The translations under genes and the position numbers were made by a program. Below are positions 9,099 through 18,628 of a DNA stretch of 64,000 nt, one piece after another. The notes beneath the pieces are model-generated. The model searched no databases and was not told the DNA's origin. It saw only the letters and a program-made list of their open reading frames with translations. Source of the stretch: G041200185 sp041200185 (GTDB lineage: Bacteria > Pseudomonadota > Alphaproteobacteria > BNTO01); contig CP165730.1 in NCBI GenBank assembly GCA_041200185.1, positions 682,001 through 746,000 of the forward strand, in the 5' to 3' direction. Within the stretch, counting starts at the first letter, position 1. Each line of letters opens with the position of its first letter.

Positions 9099-10676
9099 TT
9101 AATACTGTTCTAGAAGATGTGAAATTGTTTTGGTTTGAACTAAAGAATTGTGTTGTCTCCTACGCTCCTTTTGTGAAGGAATTTTGAATGAAGATGGCTC
9201 GATTGAAAGAGAAGGTGAAACGGATATTTTGTCTTTATTTAGTGAAGTATTATTCTTTGACCACTGAATATTTAATGTAATCAACTTTCGTTCGACGTTA
9301 AGGCGTGAAGAAAGCGTGGCGGGTTGTTTAATCCTTTTAGTAAGACAGGTCCTAGCGAGTTGAGTTGACGCTTCGCAACGCCTCCTTAGCGCAGAAGTTA
9401 GGTTTTTGGAAGAAAAACCGTCTTGGTAAAGCTCACGTGGGGACAAATCGACCTTCAATACTAATGAAGTCTCTGGATTCGAAGTTTCTGAATGAGACGT
9501 TTTTTCTTTTAGATGGTTTACCATTCTAGAAGGTTTTACTAATTTTTGACCTACTTTTTGTTCGCAGGAAAGTGACTGAAGAAATTGGTTCTTGTGGATA
9601 GAAGAAAGGGTTGCCAGCGTGGCCGAAAGAAAGTTTTGAGCTGGCCAACTTTGAGTTGTTTGATACTCGATAACATCAAGAAATCTTTGAGTGTTTTCGG
9701 CTTGCTGTAGCTGGTGAGTTAATTCAGCAAGGGAAAGCGTTGAAGAAAGAGTGCGATTTTGGAAACTTGTTAATGTCTGTTTTCTGTGTTCAATGTGGGT
9801 CTGATAACAATTTTTCAAGGTTGCCAAAAGAGAAAAGCTTCCGAAGGTTAAGGCTGATGCCTGCAGATACCGAGGCCAAACATAGAGCCTGCGAAGGGGC
9901 CGTAGAGAAGATAAATCGAGAGTGAAATCAAGAGCTTTAGCAGAAGGAGAAGAGAGTCGGGTAACGGTGACCTTCCAAGGGGACGGGAAATCTTCCGAGG
10001 AAAGAGGTGAAGTATGAGATGTTTGGAAGACGCTGAAGGTATCAATAGGTGTCCCCGTTTTTCTAGAAAGATAGTGAAAAGACTGCAGAATTTCATCTGC
10101 GCAGTTAGAGTCTCGGCTTAATCGACGAACGAGAAGAACATGAGGTGGCTGGCCGGTAGATGACAAAGTAATAGCCAAAAACAAGCTTTCCTTTACTGTG
10201 TACAGGCAGCAAGACCAGGGAGTTTCGATTTTACAAGTCGAAAGAAGAGATGAAGGAATGCTATATGTATTAACCGTTAAATTTTTGATGGGAATTCTCG
10301 AAGATTTAAGAGTCTGTAGAATACTTATTGAGGAGAGTGTGAAGTAGCACGACGTGATAACAAGTGTTGGCTGCGAAGTTGGTGGAAGGTTCGACTTAAC
10401 TGGAGGGAGAATATGAGACGAAGAGGTGTTTTGCTGCAGTAATTGCCTTGTCAGGCAATGACGGTCATACCAAGACAATCCTTGGATAGAGATAAATTGG
10501 CTATCGATCGAAGAAGCCTCAAGAGTCACGCGAGCAACCGAGGGGCGACAAGCGTTTATAAAAGACTGAGCTTCGTCAACGGAGGTAGGCCAAAGCCTTT
10601 GTAAAACGACGCGTGTTCCCTTCAAAAGAGAAGCCTGCGCTCCCATTGCGCTATCAACGATATCCAGTGTTAGCAT
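9099..10676 (-). CDS. PilM/PilN- or GspL-like assembly protein
   Basis: The 525-residue protein opens like an actin-fold ATPase domain of PilM/GspL (MLTLDIVDSAMGAQASLLKG). A hydrophobic segment follows near residue 270 (YLQASALTFGSFSLLATL), then a coiled coil (SLAELTHQLQQAENTQRFLD) and a small periplasmic domain. This matches GspL, or PilM fused to PilN, the partner of PilO/GspM encoded just downstream. The last ~150 residues are Ser/Lys/Gln-rich and probably disordered. It may form a minimal pilus or secretion platform; no pilin, secretin or ATPase lies in the window. The function is inferred from architecture. Confidence 0.5.
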   Translation of the reverse strand: MLTLDIVDSAMGAQASLLKGTRVVLQRLWPTSVDEAQSFINACRPSVARVTLEASSIDSQFISIQGLSWYDRHCLTRQLLQQNTSSSHILPPVKSNLPPTSQPTLVITSCYFTLSSISILQTLKSSRIPIKNLTVNTYSIPSSLLSTCKIETPWSCCLYTVKESLFLAITLSSTGQPPHVLLVRRLSRDSNCADEILQSFHYLSRKTGTPIDTFSVFQTSHTSPLSSEDFPSPWKVTVTRLSSPSAKALDFTLDLSSLRPLRRLYVWPRYLQASALTFGSFSLLATLKNCYQTHIEHRKQTLTSFQNRTLSSTLSLAELTHQLQQAENTQRFLDVIEYQTTQSWPAQNFLSATLATLSSIHKNQFLQSLSCEQKVGQKLVKPSRMVNHLKEKTSHSETSNPETSLVLKVDLSPRELYQDGFSSKNLTSALRRRCEASTQLARTCLTKRIKQPATLSSRLNVERKLITLNIQWSKNNTSLNKDKISVSPSLSIEPSSFKIPSQKERRRQHNSLVQTKTISHLLEQY

Positions 10677-10751
10677 CGGTTTGTCCTAAAAATCTCCCCC
10701 CTATTTTTAGGGTGCCCAAAAATGTGGCGATGTGCAAGCCGCTCTTGGAAC

Positions 10752-10768
10752 CCCCCGTTATAAGGGGG
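10752..10768. repeat. Small GC hairpin
   Basis: CCCCC and GGGGG flank a 7-base AT loop between the start of the minus-strand pilus-like gene and tRNA-Arg. There is no T run, so it is not an intrinsic terminator; its role is unknown. Confidence 0.3.
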
Positions 10769-10881
10769 AGATAGGACTCGGCGGATGGCCTTTTGTTGAA
10801 AGGAACACATTGAGCTCTGAGACGCCTTTTGGCGATGACTCTTGCTTAAATGTGAGAACCTCGGTAGTAATTAGATGTGGC

Positions 10882-10955
10882 GTTCTCGTAGCTCAGTAGG
10901 ATAGAGCGTAGGATTCCTAATCCTGAGGTCGTGGGTTCAATTCCCTCCGAGAACA
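10882..10955 (+). tRNA. tRNA-Arg (anticodon CCT)
   Basis: A full cloverleaf: acceptor GTTCTCG pairs with CGAGAAC, the D stem is GCTC/GAGC, and the anticodon loop TTCCTAA gives CCT for AGG codons. The T arm contains TTCAATT with one T-T mismatch in its stem. Discriminator base is A. The 3' CCA is not encoded. Confidence 0.93.
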
Positions 10956-11062
10956 CCCTTCCATCGCGCTGTAGAGAGGAGAGGTGACTCCCTGGAAGGC
11001 TATTGAAGGTTCATTTTGTTTTGTTTAGACTGAACTGTCGGGGGCTTTAACAAAATGTTCAC

Positions 11063-12964
11063 ATGCTACAGAAGATTCGAGATAAATCGGGAAGTCTCAT
11101 CATCAAGATTATATTTTCCATCATTGGAGTCAGTTTTGTCTTTTTTGGTGTTGTCGACGTTGTCCGTATCCTGACGGCTATCCCTCCCGTCGCCAAAGTT
11201 GACGGCATAAAGATCGGCTTTCAGGATTTTTACGAGGCCTATCAGAAACAAGTAGCGGCCTTGAATCGCCGTGGTGTACAGCTAACCACAAAACGCATGA
11301 AGGAACAGGTTGCTAAGCAGATTTTGCAGGGGATGGTTTCAGACGCAGTCCTTGAACACGAACCGCGAAAGCAAGGAATTTTGGTCTCTCAGGACCTTGT
11401 AACGTCTTATCTGCATAGCCTCCCCGTATTTCAGAAGGACGGAAAGTTTGATTCCGAGACGTTCCAGAGGGCAGTGCGTCAGCTTGGAGTTCAGCCTCAG
11501 AAGTTGGTGAATGGCATCTCTCAGGATTTGGCTATGCAGCAGTTTTTGCTCCCTATGGCGTCAGGTTTGCGCATGGAAGATGCTTATGCTGACGAGCTAC
11601 TCAAAACTTTTTGCGGTAAGCGCCAGCTAGAGATTGTCTTTATTCCTTCTCAGAAGACGGATAAGGAATTCCCTTCCGATGAGGCGTTAGAACAGTGGTT
11701 AAAGGAACATAAGAAGCAGTATAAGCGCCCAGCGCAGCGCAGCGTAGACGTTATTTTGATTCCTCATGAACAGCTTGCGAAGGGTGCTGTGGTGACGGAG
11801 GAAAGCCTTCGTGAAGCTTATGAGGAGAGGAAGGATGAGTGGGGCATTCCTGAAATCCGTGAAATTAAGGCATTGAGATTTGATGCGGAGTCTGACGCCA
11901 TTGCTGCAAAATCAGTGCTGTTGGGATCAATGACGGATGAACGCATCAAAAAGTTAGTTCCTGGTGCAGATTTGGTCACCATTCAGGAAGCTATGTTGGT
12001 AAAGGAAGATGCGGAGGTTATCCACACTTTGAGAGAGGGGGAGAACTACGGTCCTGTTCTTAGACAGGGTAAGTGGTTGATCTACATTGTTACAAAGGTT
12101 ACTCCCGCATCCACAAAGAAATTTGAAGAAGTCAAAGAGCAACTTGAAGTGGATCTGAGAAAAGCTTTTGTAAATAGCAAAATCAAAGACCTCAAAGACA
12201 AGGTCGAGGACGCCTTTGCGAGTGGCCAACCTTTTGAGGAAGTTTCCAAAATCGCTCCGCTGCGGAGAGTTTCTTTCCCGGCTCTCGTCCGTGAGAAGGC
12301 GGAAGAGATACTGAAAGAAGGAGGGCTTGAAGCGCCGGTCATCAAGGTCGTGCTCTCTCAGGCTTTTGACATGGAAAAAGGAGAGGAAGGTGATTTCACC
12401 GATGTTCAGGGTTACTCAGTGATGCTCCAAATCAAGGATGTGAAGAAAAAAGAGTTGCCAAAGCTTGAAGCCATTCGCCAGCAAGTTGTTAAGGATTGGC
12501 AAAAGGAGGCCGATCAAGAAAAGACGTTGGAACTGGCTACGACTAAATTCGGCAAAGTTGAAAACCTGAATGAGTGGCAGCAGGCTGTTAAGGAAGGCTC
12601 TTTTAAAGCGAATTCTTACGCTGTTTCTCGATTTGATACTTTAGAAAGGAAAGCAAAAGTGTACGAAATATTCGATGGTGATGCCATTGAAAGGCTATTA
12701 CTTTCAAAAATGCATACGGTCGTTTTCCTTCAGACCAAGGATAAGCGTGTCGCAGTAGCTTTCGTTAAGGGGCGAACAGATGATGTAAGCCTCAAACTTG
12801 GAGACGAGAATATTGAGCGTGTTGAGGGGATTAAGAAAGCTCTCATAGGAGGTTTTTCAGAGGAGGCAGCTGAACTTGTCCGGGCGAGCATCGTAGGATC
12901 GCATCGTCTCAAGATCAATAAGGACTCTATGAAGAAGGTTGTGTCGCTCTCGACGTCTAACTAG
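11063..12964 (+). CDS. ppiD: PpiD-like periplasmic folding protein (SurA N-terminal domain)
   Basis: This 633-residue protein is a membrane-anchored periplasmic chaperone of the PpiD/SurA_N_3 family, which helps exported proteins fold at the Sec translocon. The start is characteristic (MLQKIRDKSGSLIIKIIFSI), with a short cytoplasmic segment, one membrane helix and then a periplasmic chaperone domain (VAKVDGIKIGFQDFYEAYQKQ). A central region around residues 230-350 corresponds to the parvulin domain but looks divergent, so isomerase activity is uncertain. Length matches PpiD (about 620). The PAAR-like gene starts 15 bases after its stop and tsaD follows, suggesting a shared transcript. Confidence 0.88.
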   Translation: MLQKIRDKSGSLIIKIIFSIIGVSFVFFGVVDVVRILTAIPPVAKVDGIKIGFQDFYEAYQKQVAALNRRGVQLTTKRMKEQVAKQILQGMVSDAVLEHEPRKQGILVSQDLVTSYLHSLPVFQKDGKFDSETFQRAVRQLGVQPQKLVNGISQDLAMQQFLLPMASGLRMEDAYADELLKTFCGKRQLEIVFIPSQKTDKEFPSDEALEQWLKEHKKQYKRPAQRSVDVILIPHEQLAKGAVVTEESLREAYEERKDEWGIPEIREIKALRFDAESDAIAAKSVLLGSMTDERIKKLVPGADLVTIQEAMLVKEDAEVIHTLREGENYGPVLRQGKWLIYIVTKVTPASTKKFEEVKEQLEVDLRKAFVNSKIKDLKDKVEDAFASGQPFEEVSKIAPLRRVSFPALVREKAEEILKEGGLEAPVIKVVLSQAFDMEKGEEGDFTDVQGYSVMLQIKDVKKKELPKLEAIRQQVVKDWQKEADQEKTLELATTKFGKVENLNEWQQAVKEGSFKANSYAVSRFDTLERKAKVYEIFDGDAIERLLLSKMHTVVFLQTKDKRVAVAFVKGRTDDVSLKLGDENIERVEGIKKALIGGFSEEAAELVRASIVGSHRLKINKDSMKKVVSLSTSN

Positions 12965-12979
12965 TCCGGGGATACTATC

Positions 12980-13366
12980 ATGGGGATGCCCGTTGTTTTA
13001 ACGGCTATCTGCAAATGTTCTTTTGGAGCAGCGCCGACGCCGTTGATGGTCTTGCCGATCAACCTCGTAACAATGAAATATCTCCCTGCGGCATCGGTGA
13101 TGGAACACGTACCTTTCTTGAATATCTTACCTTTTGGAATGTGTTCTTGTTTGGGAAATCCTGTTGTGGCTGCAGCTACGGCGTCGCACTTGGGGATTTT
13201 GACGCCTATGCCGTGTGTGCCTGTTACTACGTCTTCATGGGTTCCTGTAAAACCAAATGTTACGGTTGCGAAGAAGCCAATTTTTGTGGACTCTGCTATC
13301 ACCGTGTGTGCGTGGGGAGGCGTCATTAAGCTATTGTTTCCAGGTATAACGTTGGTTACTGTTTAG
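12980..13366 (+). CDS. PAAR-like DUF4280 protein
   Basis: The 128-residue product has the full DUF4280 pattern: MGMPVVLTAICKCSFG at the start, PAASVMEHVPFLNILPFGMC, NPVVAAATASHLGILTPMPC and CAWGGVIKLLFPG at the end. DUF4280 proteins are PAAR-like; members are linked to contractile injection systems (type VI secretion or phage-tail-like machines), where they cap the spike and carry effectors. No other secretion gene is in the window, so it may serve a machine encoded elsewhere. It is packed between ppiD (15-base gap) and tsaD (30-base gap) on the same strand. A long antisense frame here is a shadow. Confidence 0.82.
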   Translation: MGMPVVLTAICKCSFGAAPTPLMVLPINLVTMKYLPAASVMEHVPFLNILPFGMCSCLGNPVVAAATASHLGILTPMPCVPVTTSSWVPVKPNVTVAKKPIFVDSAITVCAWGGVIKLLFPGITLVTV

Positions 13367-13396
13367 AAGGCGTTTCCGATCAAACATGTGGAGCGG

Positions 13397-14440
13397 ATGG
13401 TGACGAAGCATGTCCTAGGTATTGAAACAAGTTGTGACGAAACGGCGGCAGCTGTTGTGTGCAACTATGGCAATCTCACTGAAAGAATCTGCTCGCATGT
13501 TGTGAAGACTCAGCTAGATGAACATAGGGACTTTGGTGGAGTTGTTCCCGAGGTTGCGGCACGGGCGCATATGGAGTTGTTATTCCCGATTTTGAAGAAG
13601 ACTTTGGATCAAGCCAATCTTTCGCTTTCTCAGGTTGACGCTATTGCAGCGACATGTGGACCAGGGCTTCTAGGGGGAGTTATGGTAGGAGCCATGGCAG
13701 CTAAGACCTTAGCTATGGTTCTCAAGAAACCCTTCATTGCTGTAAATCACCTGGAGGGGCACGCACAGGTTTGCCGTTTGACGGACGCCGTTGAGTTTCC
13801 TTATCTTCTGCTCTTGGTATCCGGAGGACATTGCCAATTTTTGGAGGTTTACGGGCTAGGACAGTACCATCTTTTGGGTACAACCCTGGACGATTCAGCC
13901 GGTGAGGCGTTTGATAAGATCGCTCGCCTCTTGGATCTAGGGTACCCCGGTGGACCTTGGGTAGAGAAATACGCCTGTGAGGGAGATGCCCACAGGTTTG
14001 AAGTCCCTATACCCCTTAAAGGTAAACCAGGGTGTGATTTATCTTTTTCAGGGCTCAAAACGGCGTTCCGAATCCTCATTCAGCAACACAGCCCTTTGTC
14101 GAACCAAGATCGACATGATTTTGCGGCAAGTGCTCAGGAGTGTATTGCTCAAGCTTTAGCTCACCGCACAGAGAGCGCACTAAGGATGGTTTCAGAGGCT
14201 GTACGACAAAGTCAGACTCTAGTCATTGCTGGAGGCGTGGCAGCGAATCGGGCTGTTAGAGAAAAGATTCAATCCGTAGCTGACCGTTTCCAATTTCGGG
14301 TTGTAACGCCTCCTCCGTCGCTCTGCACGGATAATGCGGTGATGATCGCGTGGGTTGGGCTGTGTTTGTTTTTACAGGGACATCAGGATCCCCTTTCAGC
14401 ATCCCCTCGTCCTCGCTGGCCCTTGGGTGAACCTCTTTAG
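13397..14440 (+). CDS. tsaD: tRNA N6-adenosine threonylcarbamoyltransferase TsaD
   Basis: TsaD transfers the threonylcarbamoyl group to A37 of ANN-decoding tRNAs (t6A) together with TsaB and TsaE. The conserved start VLGIETSCDETAAAVV, the metal-binding NHLEGH (His121 and His125 of the frame from 13388), LLVSGGHCQ, DDSAGEAFDK and the C-terminal LCTDNAVMIAW metal Asp are all present. The ATG at 13397 has GGAG five bases upstream and matches the usual N-terminus better than the GTG at 13388. Length (347) is normal. It follows the DUF4280 gene by 30 bases. Its partner tsaB lies at 22899-23651 on the other strand. Confidence 0.97.
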   Translation: MVTKHVLGIETSCDETAAAVVCNYGNLTERICSHVVKTQLDEHRDFGGVVPEVAARAHMELLFPILKKTLDQANLSLSQVDAIAATCGPGLLGGVMVGAMAAKTLAMVLKKPFIAVNHLEGHAQVCRLTDAVEFPYLLLLVSGGHCQFLEVYGLGQYHLLGTTLDDSAGEAFDKIARLLDLGYPGGPWVEKYACEGDAHRFEVPIPLKGKPGCDLSFSGLKTAFRILIQQHSPLSNQDRHDFAASAQECIAQALAHRTESALRMVSEAVRQSQTLVIAGGVAANRAVREKIQSVADRFQFRVVTPPPSLCTDNAVMIAWVGLCLFLQGHQDPLSASPRPRWPLGEPL

Positions 14441-14583
14441 CAAACCATAGAATACGGTTAGAGAAGAGGGCTCTCATGGAGAGACTACGTACTTACCCGA
14501 GTGATTTGTGACGTGGATTTACCAAAATTTTACATGTTCTTTGAATAATTAGGATAGAAACGAACAAGAGGTCTTCATGTGCA

Positions 14584-17427
14584 ATGCGGTTTTGGCGTTG
14601 TTTTTTCCTAGAAAAGTTGAAGGTGGTCCTATGTCCCATTACCGTTGTAGGTTTCTGTGGACTTTTTGCTGACTTAGAGGCAGGAGCGAGTGATGAGCTT
14701 CTTGTGCTCAAAGGGAGGCTCTTTACCGATCAGGAGAATATTTACCAAGCTCTCGAGGATGTACGAACCACAGTAGTCAGCAAAATTACATCCAGCCAGG
14801 AAAATACACTAGCCTTGTGGTTGGATTCTGCTCCAAGTGGGGTTTCATCTCCGGTAGGGATTTTTGCACGCCTACGGATGTTGTCTCAGGTTTTAGACTT
14901 TTGGGGAATATTCCCTACGACGGATCCTCAAGCACCGTCGTGGTCAGAGGTTCTTCAGCTTGCGGGAGTACCTCGTCGTGCTGAGAAAGAATCACTCTGG
15001 GGCAAAATACGACAATTGAGGAATACTGCTCATCATTTGGATACCTTTGTGTCTGTACTTGGAACGCCCGGGGATACGTCATATGAGACGTTTTTCGGTT
15101 TGTTGAATCAAGTCGTAAAAAGAGTCATGAATGTCCCTCTTCTTTCGATGATTGAGTCAAGTTGTCATCAAGAAACCCCATGTATAAAAAACTTAATCAC
15201 AGCTCTTCTTGCAGAAGAAAACAAAAGACTTGAAGAATTTGTAAAATCAAAGAATCCAATAGAGTCAGAAGAGCGAACTGAAGAAAAAGTAATGATTGAA
15301 AAATTACGTCGATACCTTGTTGGGTTCCCAAAACAAAAAGTTTCTGCTCCTGAGTTGCTTTCAACTTTATTTGACAATTTTTTTGAAATATTAAGAGAGT
15401 ATAAATTCACTAAATTTCCGACGTTTATAAAATTGTATAACGAGTTGAGTAGTTTTGACTACCCAGGCTTCGATAATAGCCAGTCTTCGCAAGGTAAGAT
15501 CCAACAGAGTTTTTACACACGACTTGTTGACCTGCGAAAGTCTCTTGGCGCCCAAGAGTTTTGCCTCGAGGATGCTTTAGATACTTTCGCACCCTCGTTA
15601 GATAGTAAATTAGGGCAGGAGCTACAGACTCTTCGTGGCATTCTTGCTGACGAGCTTTTTGAGTTCATCGGTGAAGAGTCCGGAAATGCATCAGCCCCCA
15701 CGTTAAGAGGATTTATTGACTCATTATTCAACAGTCTTCGAAGGAAAAATAAGTTGTCAAAGACGAATGAATACAAAAATATTCTCTTGGAACACATTTT
15801 GGACACGGCCGTTACTTTTGAAAATTTGATGGCCGAACCACTTTGTCTAGACATACACTCAATCCTAAAAGTCTTCCAAGAGGATTGTCCAGAAAAGCTC
15901 AACGAAATATTTTGGTTAGTTGACCAACCAGGGAGCCAGGAAAAGCAAATCGTTCAGAAGTTGGAAGGTGGATCAGAGAAAGGGTCCCTCCTAGGTAGTT
16001 TGCTCCAAGCTAAGAAAGATGTGCTCTCCTTCCCACTACTGAGAGCCTTCGGTTCTTTTCCGTATCTGGCCTATCCACAAGTGGGTGGACAAGAAAATTT
16101 CACGTCAGTCCTGTTAGACATTAGGGCAAAAGTGCGTGAAGGTGATATGACGATGAATGAAGCACGGACAGAGTGCTTTGGAAACGCGGACGGTTCAACG
16201 CATGAGAGTCTTAGCTATTGGCTAAATATCCTTTCTTCAGTTTTCCACTCTGAGGTGTTTGATTTTAGTTTTATACGGAATATTTTGCCATTTCTTGCGT
16301 ATTCGGAAGGATCGTGGCTGGACCGCCTGATCCGCTTGCGTGACGACTACACGGCTAATCCTTCCTCACAATTCGAGACGATTCAAACCCTATTTCCGGA
16401 TGTTACAGTCGTGTTAGATTATCCGCAATCTCAAAGTTTTACGCGTGCCCTGTGGGAGTTGATGTTAGAAATCTTCCCAATTTACTTTGAAAAAACCTTC
16501 GAAACGAGCAAAACAGGAGTCTCCTCAGAGAGGAGGAATCCAACTTCGTTACGAAGCTATCTCGAATCGGTAGCGAGAGATTGGGAAGAACAGCCCCATG
16601 AAGGTACTGCCGAATCAATAGCGGAGGTATTTGAAGCTTGTAGACGGTGGTTAGTATGGCTCCAAAAAAAAGGCCCGCATTTCTCTGAGCCGGTCATCTT
16701 TTCTTTGTATGAACACATCGGAAGTCCTGATAACCCGGCACCCAGGACATTGTGGCGAGAAATACAGGATATGCGAAAAGGTAGCTTCATAGATCCTAAG
16801 CATTTTTCTGCTGCTTGCAGCATGTTCTTAAGCCATCTGCAAGAGATAGCGCGCGAACTACAAGGACCTCGTGATGGTGTGAGACAGTTTCTTCAATTCT
16901 GTCGGTCAGCCATATCAACACTTCGGCAAAATCTTGAGGGACTCATCAAGCTTGAAACACGGTATATAAGGCAACTTGAACCTCTTCTAACTTCGTTTAG
17001 AAATCATCTACTTTCTCTTTATAGTGGCCTTATGGAAGGAACAATGGGAGAGGAGATCACTGCCCTTGCTCATGATATGGAATCTATATTTTCCGTTCTG
17101 TCGTTGTCGTGCCCTGCATCTGAAATGTTACAACCGGATAGCGCGCTCACACATCTTCCTCAACAAATTAGCTCTTTCTCGGAAGAAATTATGCAACTTA
17201 CAGGGGAAGTTGCTGAGTTCGCGCTTAAAAAAGAAAAATCTTTTTCCTTGTTTTCTTTTTACAATATCGCAGAAGCTGTAGAATTTATATCTAAGGAATT
17301 TTTAAGTAGTTGGCGACACTATCAACCACAAAACCTAGCGGTTGATGAACAACTCTTATTCGTCCACTCCGTAGAAAGCCTTGGAGAAGCCCTCCAGCAA
17401 CTTTCGATCGTTATAAAATTTCTGTAA
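14584..17427 (+). CDS. Large exported helical protein with degenerate repeats
   Basis: No family is recognised for this 947-residue protein. It starts with a basic/hydrophobic signal-like segment (KLKVVLCPITVVGFCGLFA), so export is likely. The body is predicted mainly helical. A loose module of the form 'S-hydrophobic-x-x-h-L-x-x-h-R' recurs near residues 93, 137, 310, 467, 505, 577 and 722 (for example SLWGKIRQLRN, SFYTRLVDLRK, SWLDRLIRLRD, TLWREIQDMRK), suggesting an alpha-solenoid. It shares its general style with the exported gene at 59382-61644, but I cannot show homology by eye. The start is uncertain; another ATG at 14577 in a different frame has a better Shine-Dalgarno. Confidence 0.7.
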   Translation: MRFWRCFFLEKLKVVLCPITVVGFCGLFADLEAGASDELLVLKGRLFTDQENIYQALEDVRTTVVSKITSSQENTLALWLDSAPSGVSSPVGIFARLRMLSQVLDFWGIFPTTDPQAPSWSEVLQLAGVPRRAEKESLWGKIRQLRNTAHHLDTFVSVLGTPGDTSYETFFGLLNQVVKRVMNVPLLSMIESSCHQETPCIKNLITALLAEENKRLEEFVKSKNPIESEERTEEKVMIEKLRRYLVGFPKQKVSAPELLSTLFDNFFEILREYKFTKFPTFIKLYNELSSFDYPGFDNSQSSQGKIQQSFYTRLVDLRKSLGAQEFCLEDALDTFAPSLDSKLGQELQTLRGILADELFEFIGEESGNASAPTLRGFIDSLFNSLRRKNKLSKTNEYKNILLEHILDTAVTFENLMAEPLCLDIHSILKVFQEDCPEKLNEIFWLVDQPGSQEKQIVQKLEGGSEKGSLLGSLLQAKKDVLSFPLLRAFGSFPYLAYPQVGGQENFTSVLLDIRAKVREGDMTMNEARTECFGNADGSTHESLSYWLNILSSVFHSEVFDFSFIRNILPFLAYSEGSWLDRLIRLRDDYTANPSSQFETIQTLFPDVTVVLDYPQSQSFTRALWELMLEIFPIYFEKTFETSKTGVSSERRNPTSLRSYLESVARDWEEQPHEGTAESIAEVFEACRRWLVWLQKKGPHFSEPVIFSLYEHIGSPDNPAPRTLWREIQDMRKGSFIDPKHFSAACSMFLSHLQEIARELQGPRDGVRQFLQFCRSAISTLRQNLEGLIKLETRYIRQLEPLLTSFRNHLLSLYSGLMEGTMGEEITALAHDMESIFSVLSLSCPASEMLQPDSALTHLPQQISSFSEEIMQLTGEVAEFALKKEKSFSLFSFYNIAEAVEFISKEFLSSWRHYQPQNLAVDEQLLFVHSVESLGEALQQLSIVIKFL

Positions 17428-17689
17428 ATAAAAAGAAGTAAACTCTCTTACGACATAGTTTTGAATAAAAACAAAGTGATTATATGAATTAATAACAAGT
17501 TTTCTCGCCCATCAAATGCACATTTTTTTAGACGCTTGCTTGTATAAATTAATTAGTTATGCAGACAGTTGTAAAATCATCAATATTATTATTGTGTCTA
17601 TAAAATATGATTAGATATCTTGACTCATTAATAATTTATTAACTATTTATACGCATAATAACGAAAGGAATTGTTAATAATGATGAACA

Positions 17690-18628
17690 ATGGGCAGCAC
17701 AAAATTTATTTCGCTATTTTTTCGTAGTATTAGCCTTTTCTTAACTATTTCAACAGCAGCAATGGCATCTGGGAAAGTTAAGCTTTCAGCAAGATTCCTC
17801 TCAAATCCTACGCTGACACCGGAGAATACCGCAGAAATCATTGTTCCAGCAACACCCACCCTCTTCTCTATGACGTGCGTTGAAAAATGTCGACAAATTG
17901 TTGGAGAGCAGGATTTTCAGGATGATTTTTGTCTAAACAATCTAGAGATGAGATCGGACGCCGAAATAGTCCAATATCGTGATGCCCTCATAAGAGCCGT
18001 TTTGGAAGGACATATCCGTGCTATGTATAACTTTGCAATAACTGTCTACGATAACACAGATGGACTTGATCCTGAATTATTTCGACATAATGCTAAAGGA
18101 TTACCAAACTTTAAACAGCTTAAAATGTTGCCAAAAACATCAACGTGCCGTTTTTTTATTGAGGATCCCCAGGTAACTCACACGCTTTTAGAGAAAATTG
18201 CCAACTCCAAAACGCAAGTTGAGTATCTTGATCTTCCTAGCTATCAGACCGCACTTTGGCTCGTTTCGAGAGATTACCAGGAGGGGAGGAAATGCCCGCG
18301 CGATGACGATATGGCGTTTAACTATGCCGTGGAAGCGTACAACTACGGATGCGTCTGCGCTAGGGAGTGGCTTTTTGCGAAATCAAAACCCGCCAACGCC
18401 CTCACCACACCCAAAGGCTCCTCTTTCAAAACTGAGGCTGTGCAAGAACCGCTTCTCTCTTGTTTTACACGCAAAAAGGAGGGAACGAGACACGTCACTT
18501 TCGCTCCCCCTCTTGAGAGGATAGAGGTCAAGATGCAAGAGGAGACCCCCAAAGGGAACATCCCCCCGTCACCAAAAATTATTTTTACACCACACCTTGC
18601 TGAATCATGGCATCTGCAACACGACTGA
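17690..18628 (+). CDS. Exported Sel1-like protein
   Basis: The 312-residue protein has a clear signal peptide (SISLFLTISTAAMASG, cleavage near residue 27). Between residues about 95 and 235 it has helical hairpins with Sel1-like spacing, such as AVLEGHIRAMYNFAITVYDN and a later YQEG..CPRDDDMAFNYAVEAYNYGC. Sel1 repeats mediate protein-protein contacts, and secreted versions are common in host-associated bacteria. The last ~70 residues are Pro/Lys-rich. Its last 44 bases overlap the 3' end of gdhA on the opposite strand. The function is unknown; export is well supported. Confidence 0.65.
   Translation: MGSTKFISLFFRSISLFLTISTAAMASGKVKLSARFLSNPTLTPENTAEIIVPATPTLFSMTCVEKCRQIVGEQDFQDDFCLNNLEMRSDAEIVQYRDALIRAVLEGHIRAMYNFAITVYDNTDGLDPELFRHNAKGLPNFKQLKMLPKTSTCRFFIEDPQVTHTLLEKIANSKTQVEYLDLPSYQTALWLVSRDYQEGRKCPRDDDMAFNYAVEAYNYGCVCAREWLFAKSKPANALTTPKGSSFKTEAVQEPLLSCFTRKKEGTRHVTFAPPLERIEVKMQEETPKGNIPPSPKIIFTPHLAESWHLQHD

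Noticed and set aside
10741..10770. Hairpin as terminator between the pilus-like gene and tRNA-Arg
   Set aside because: No T run on either strand and it lies upstream of both genes.
12961..13326. 121-codon minus-strand frame antisense to the DUF4280 gene
   Set aside because: The plus strand has full DUF4280 motifs and operon-like spacing; the antisense frame is a shadow.
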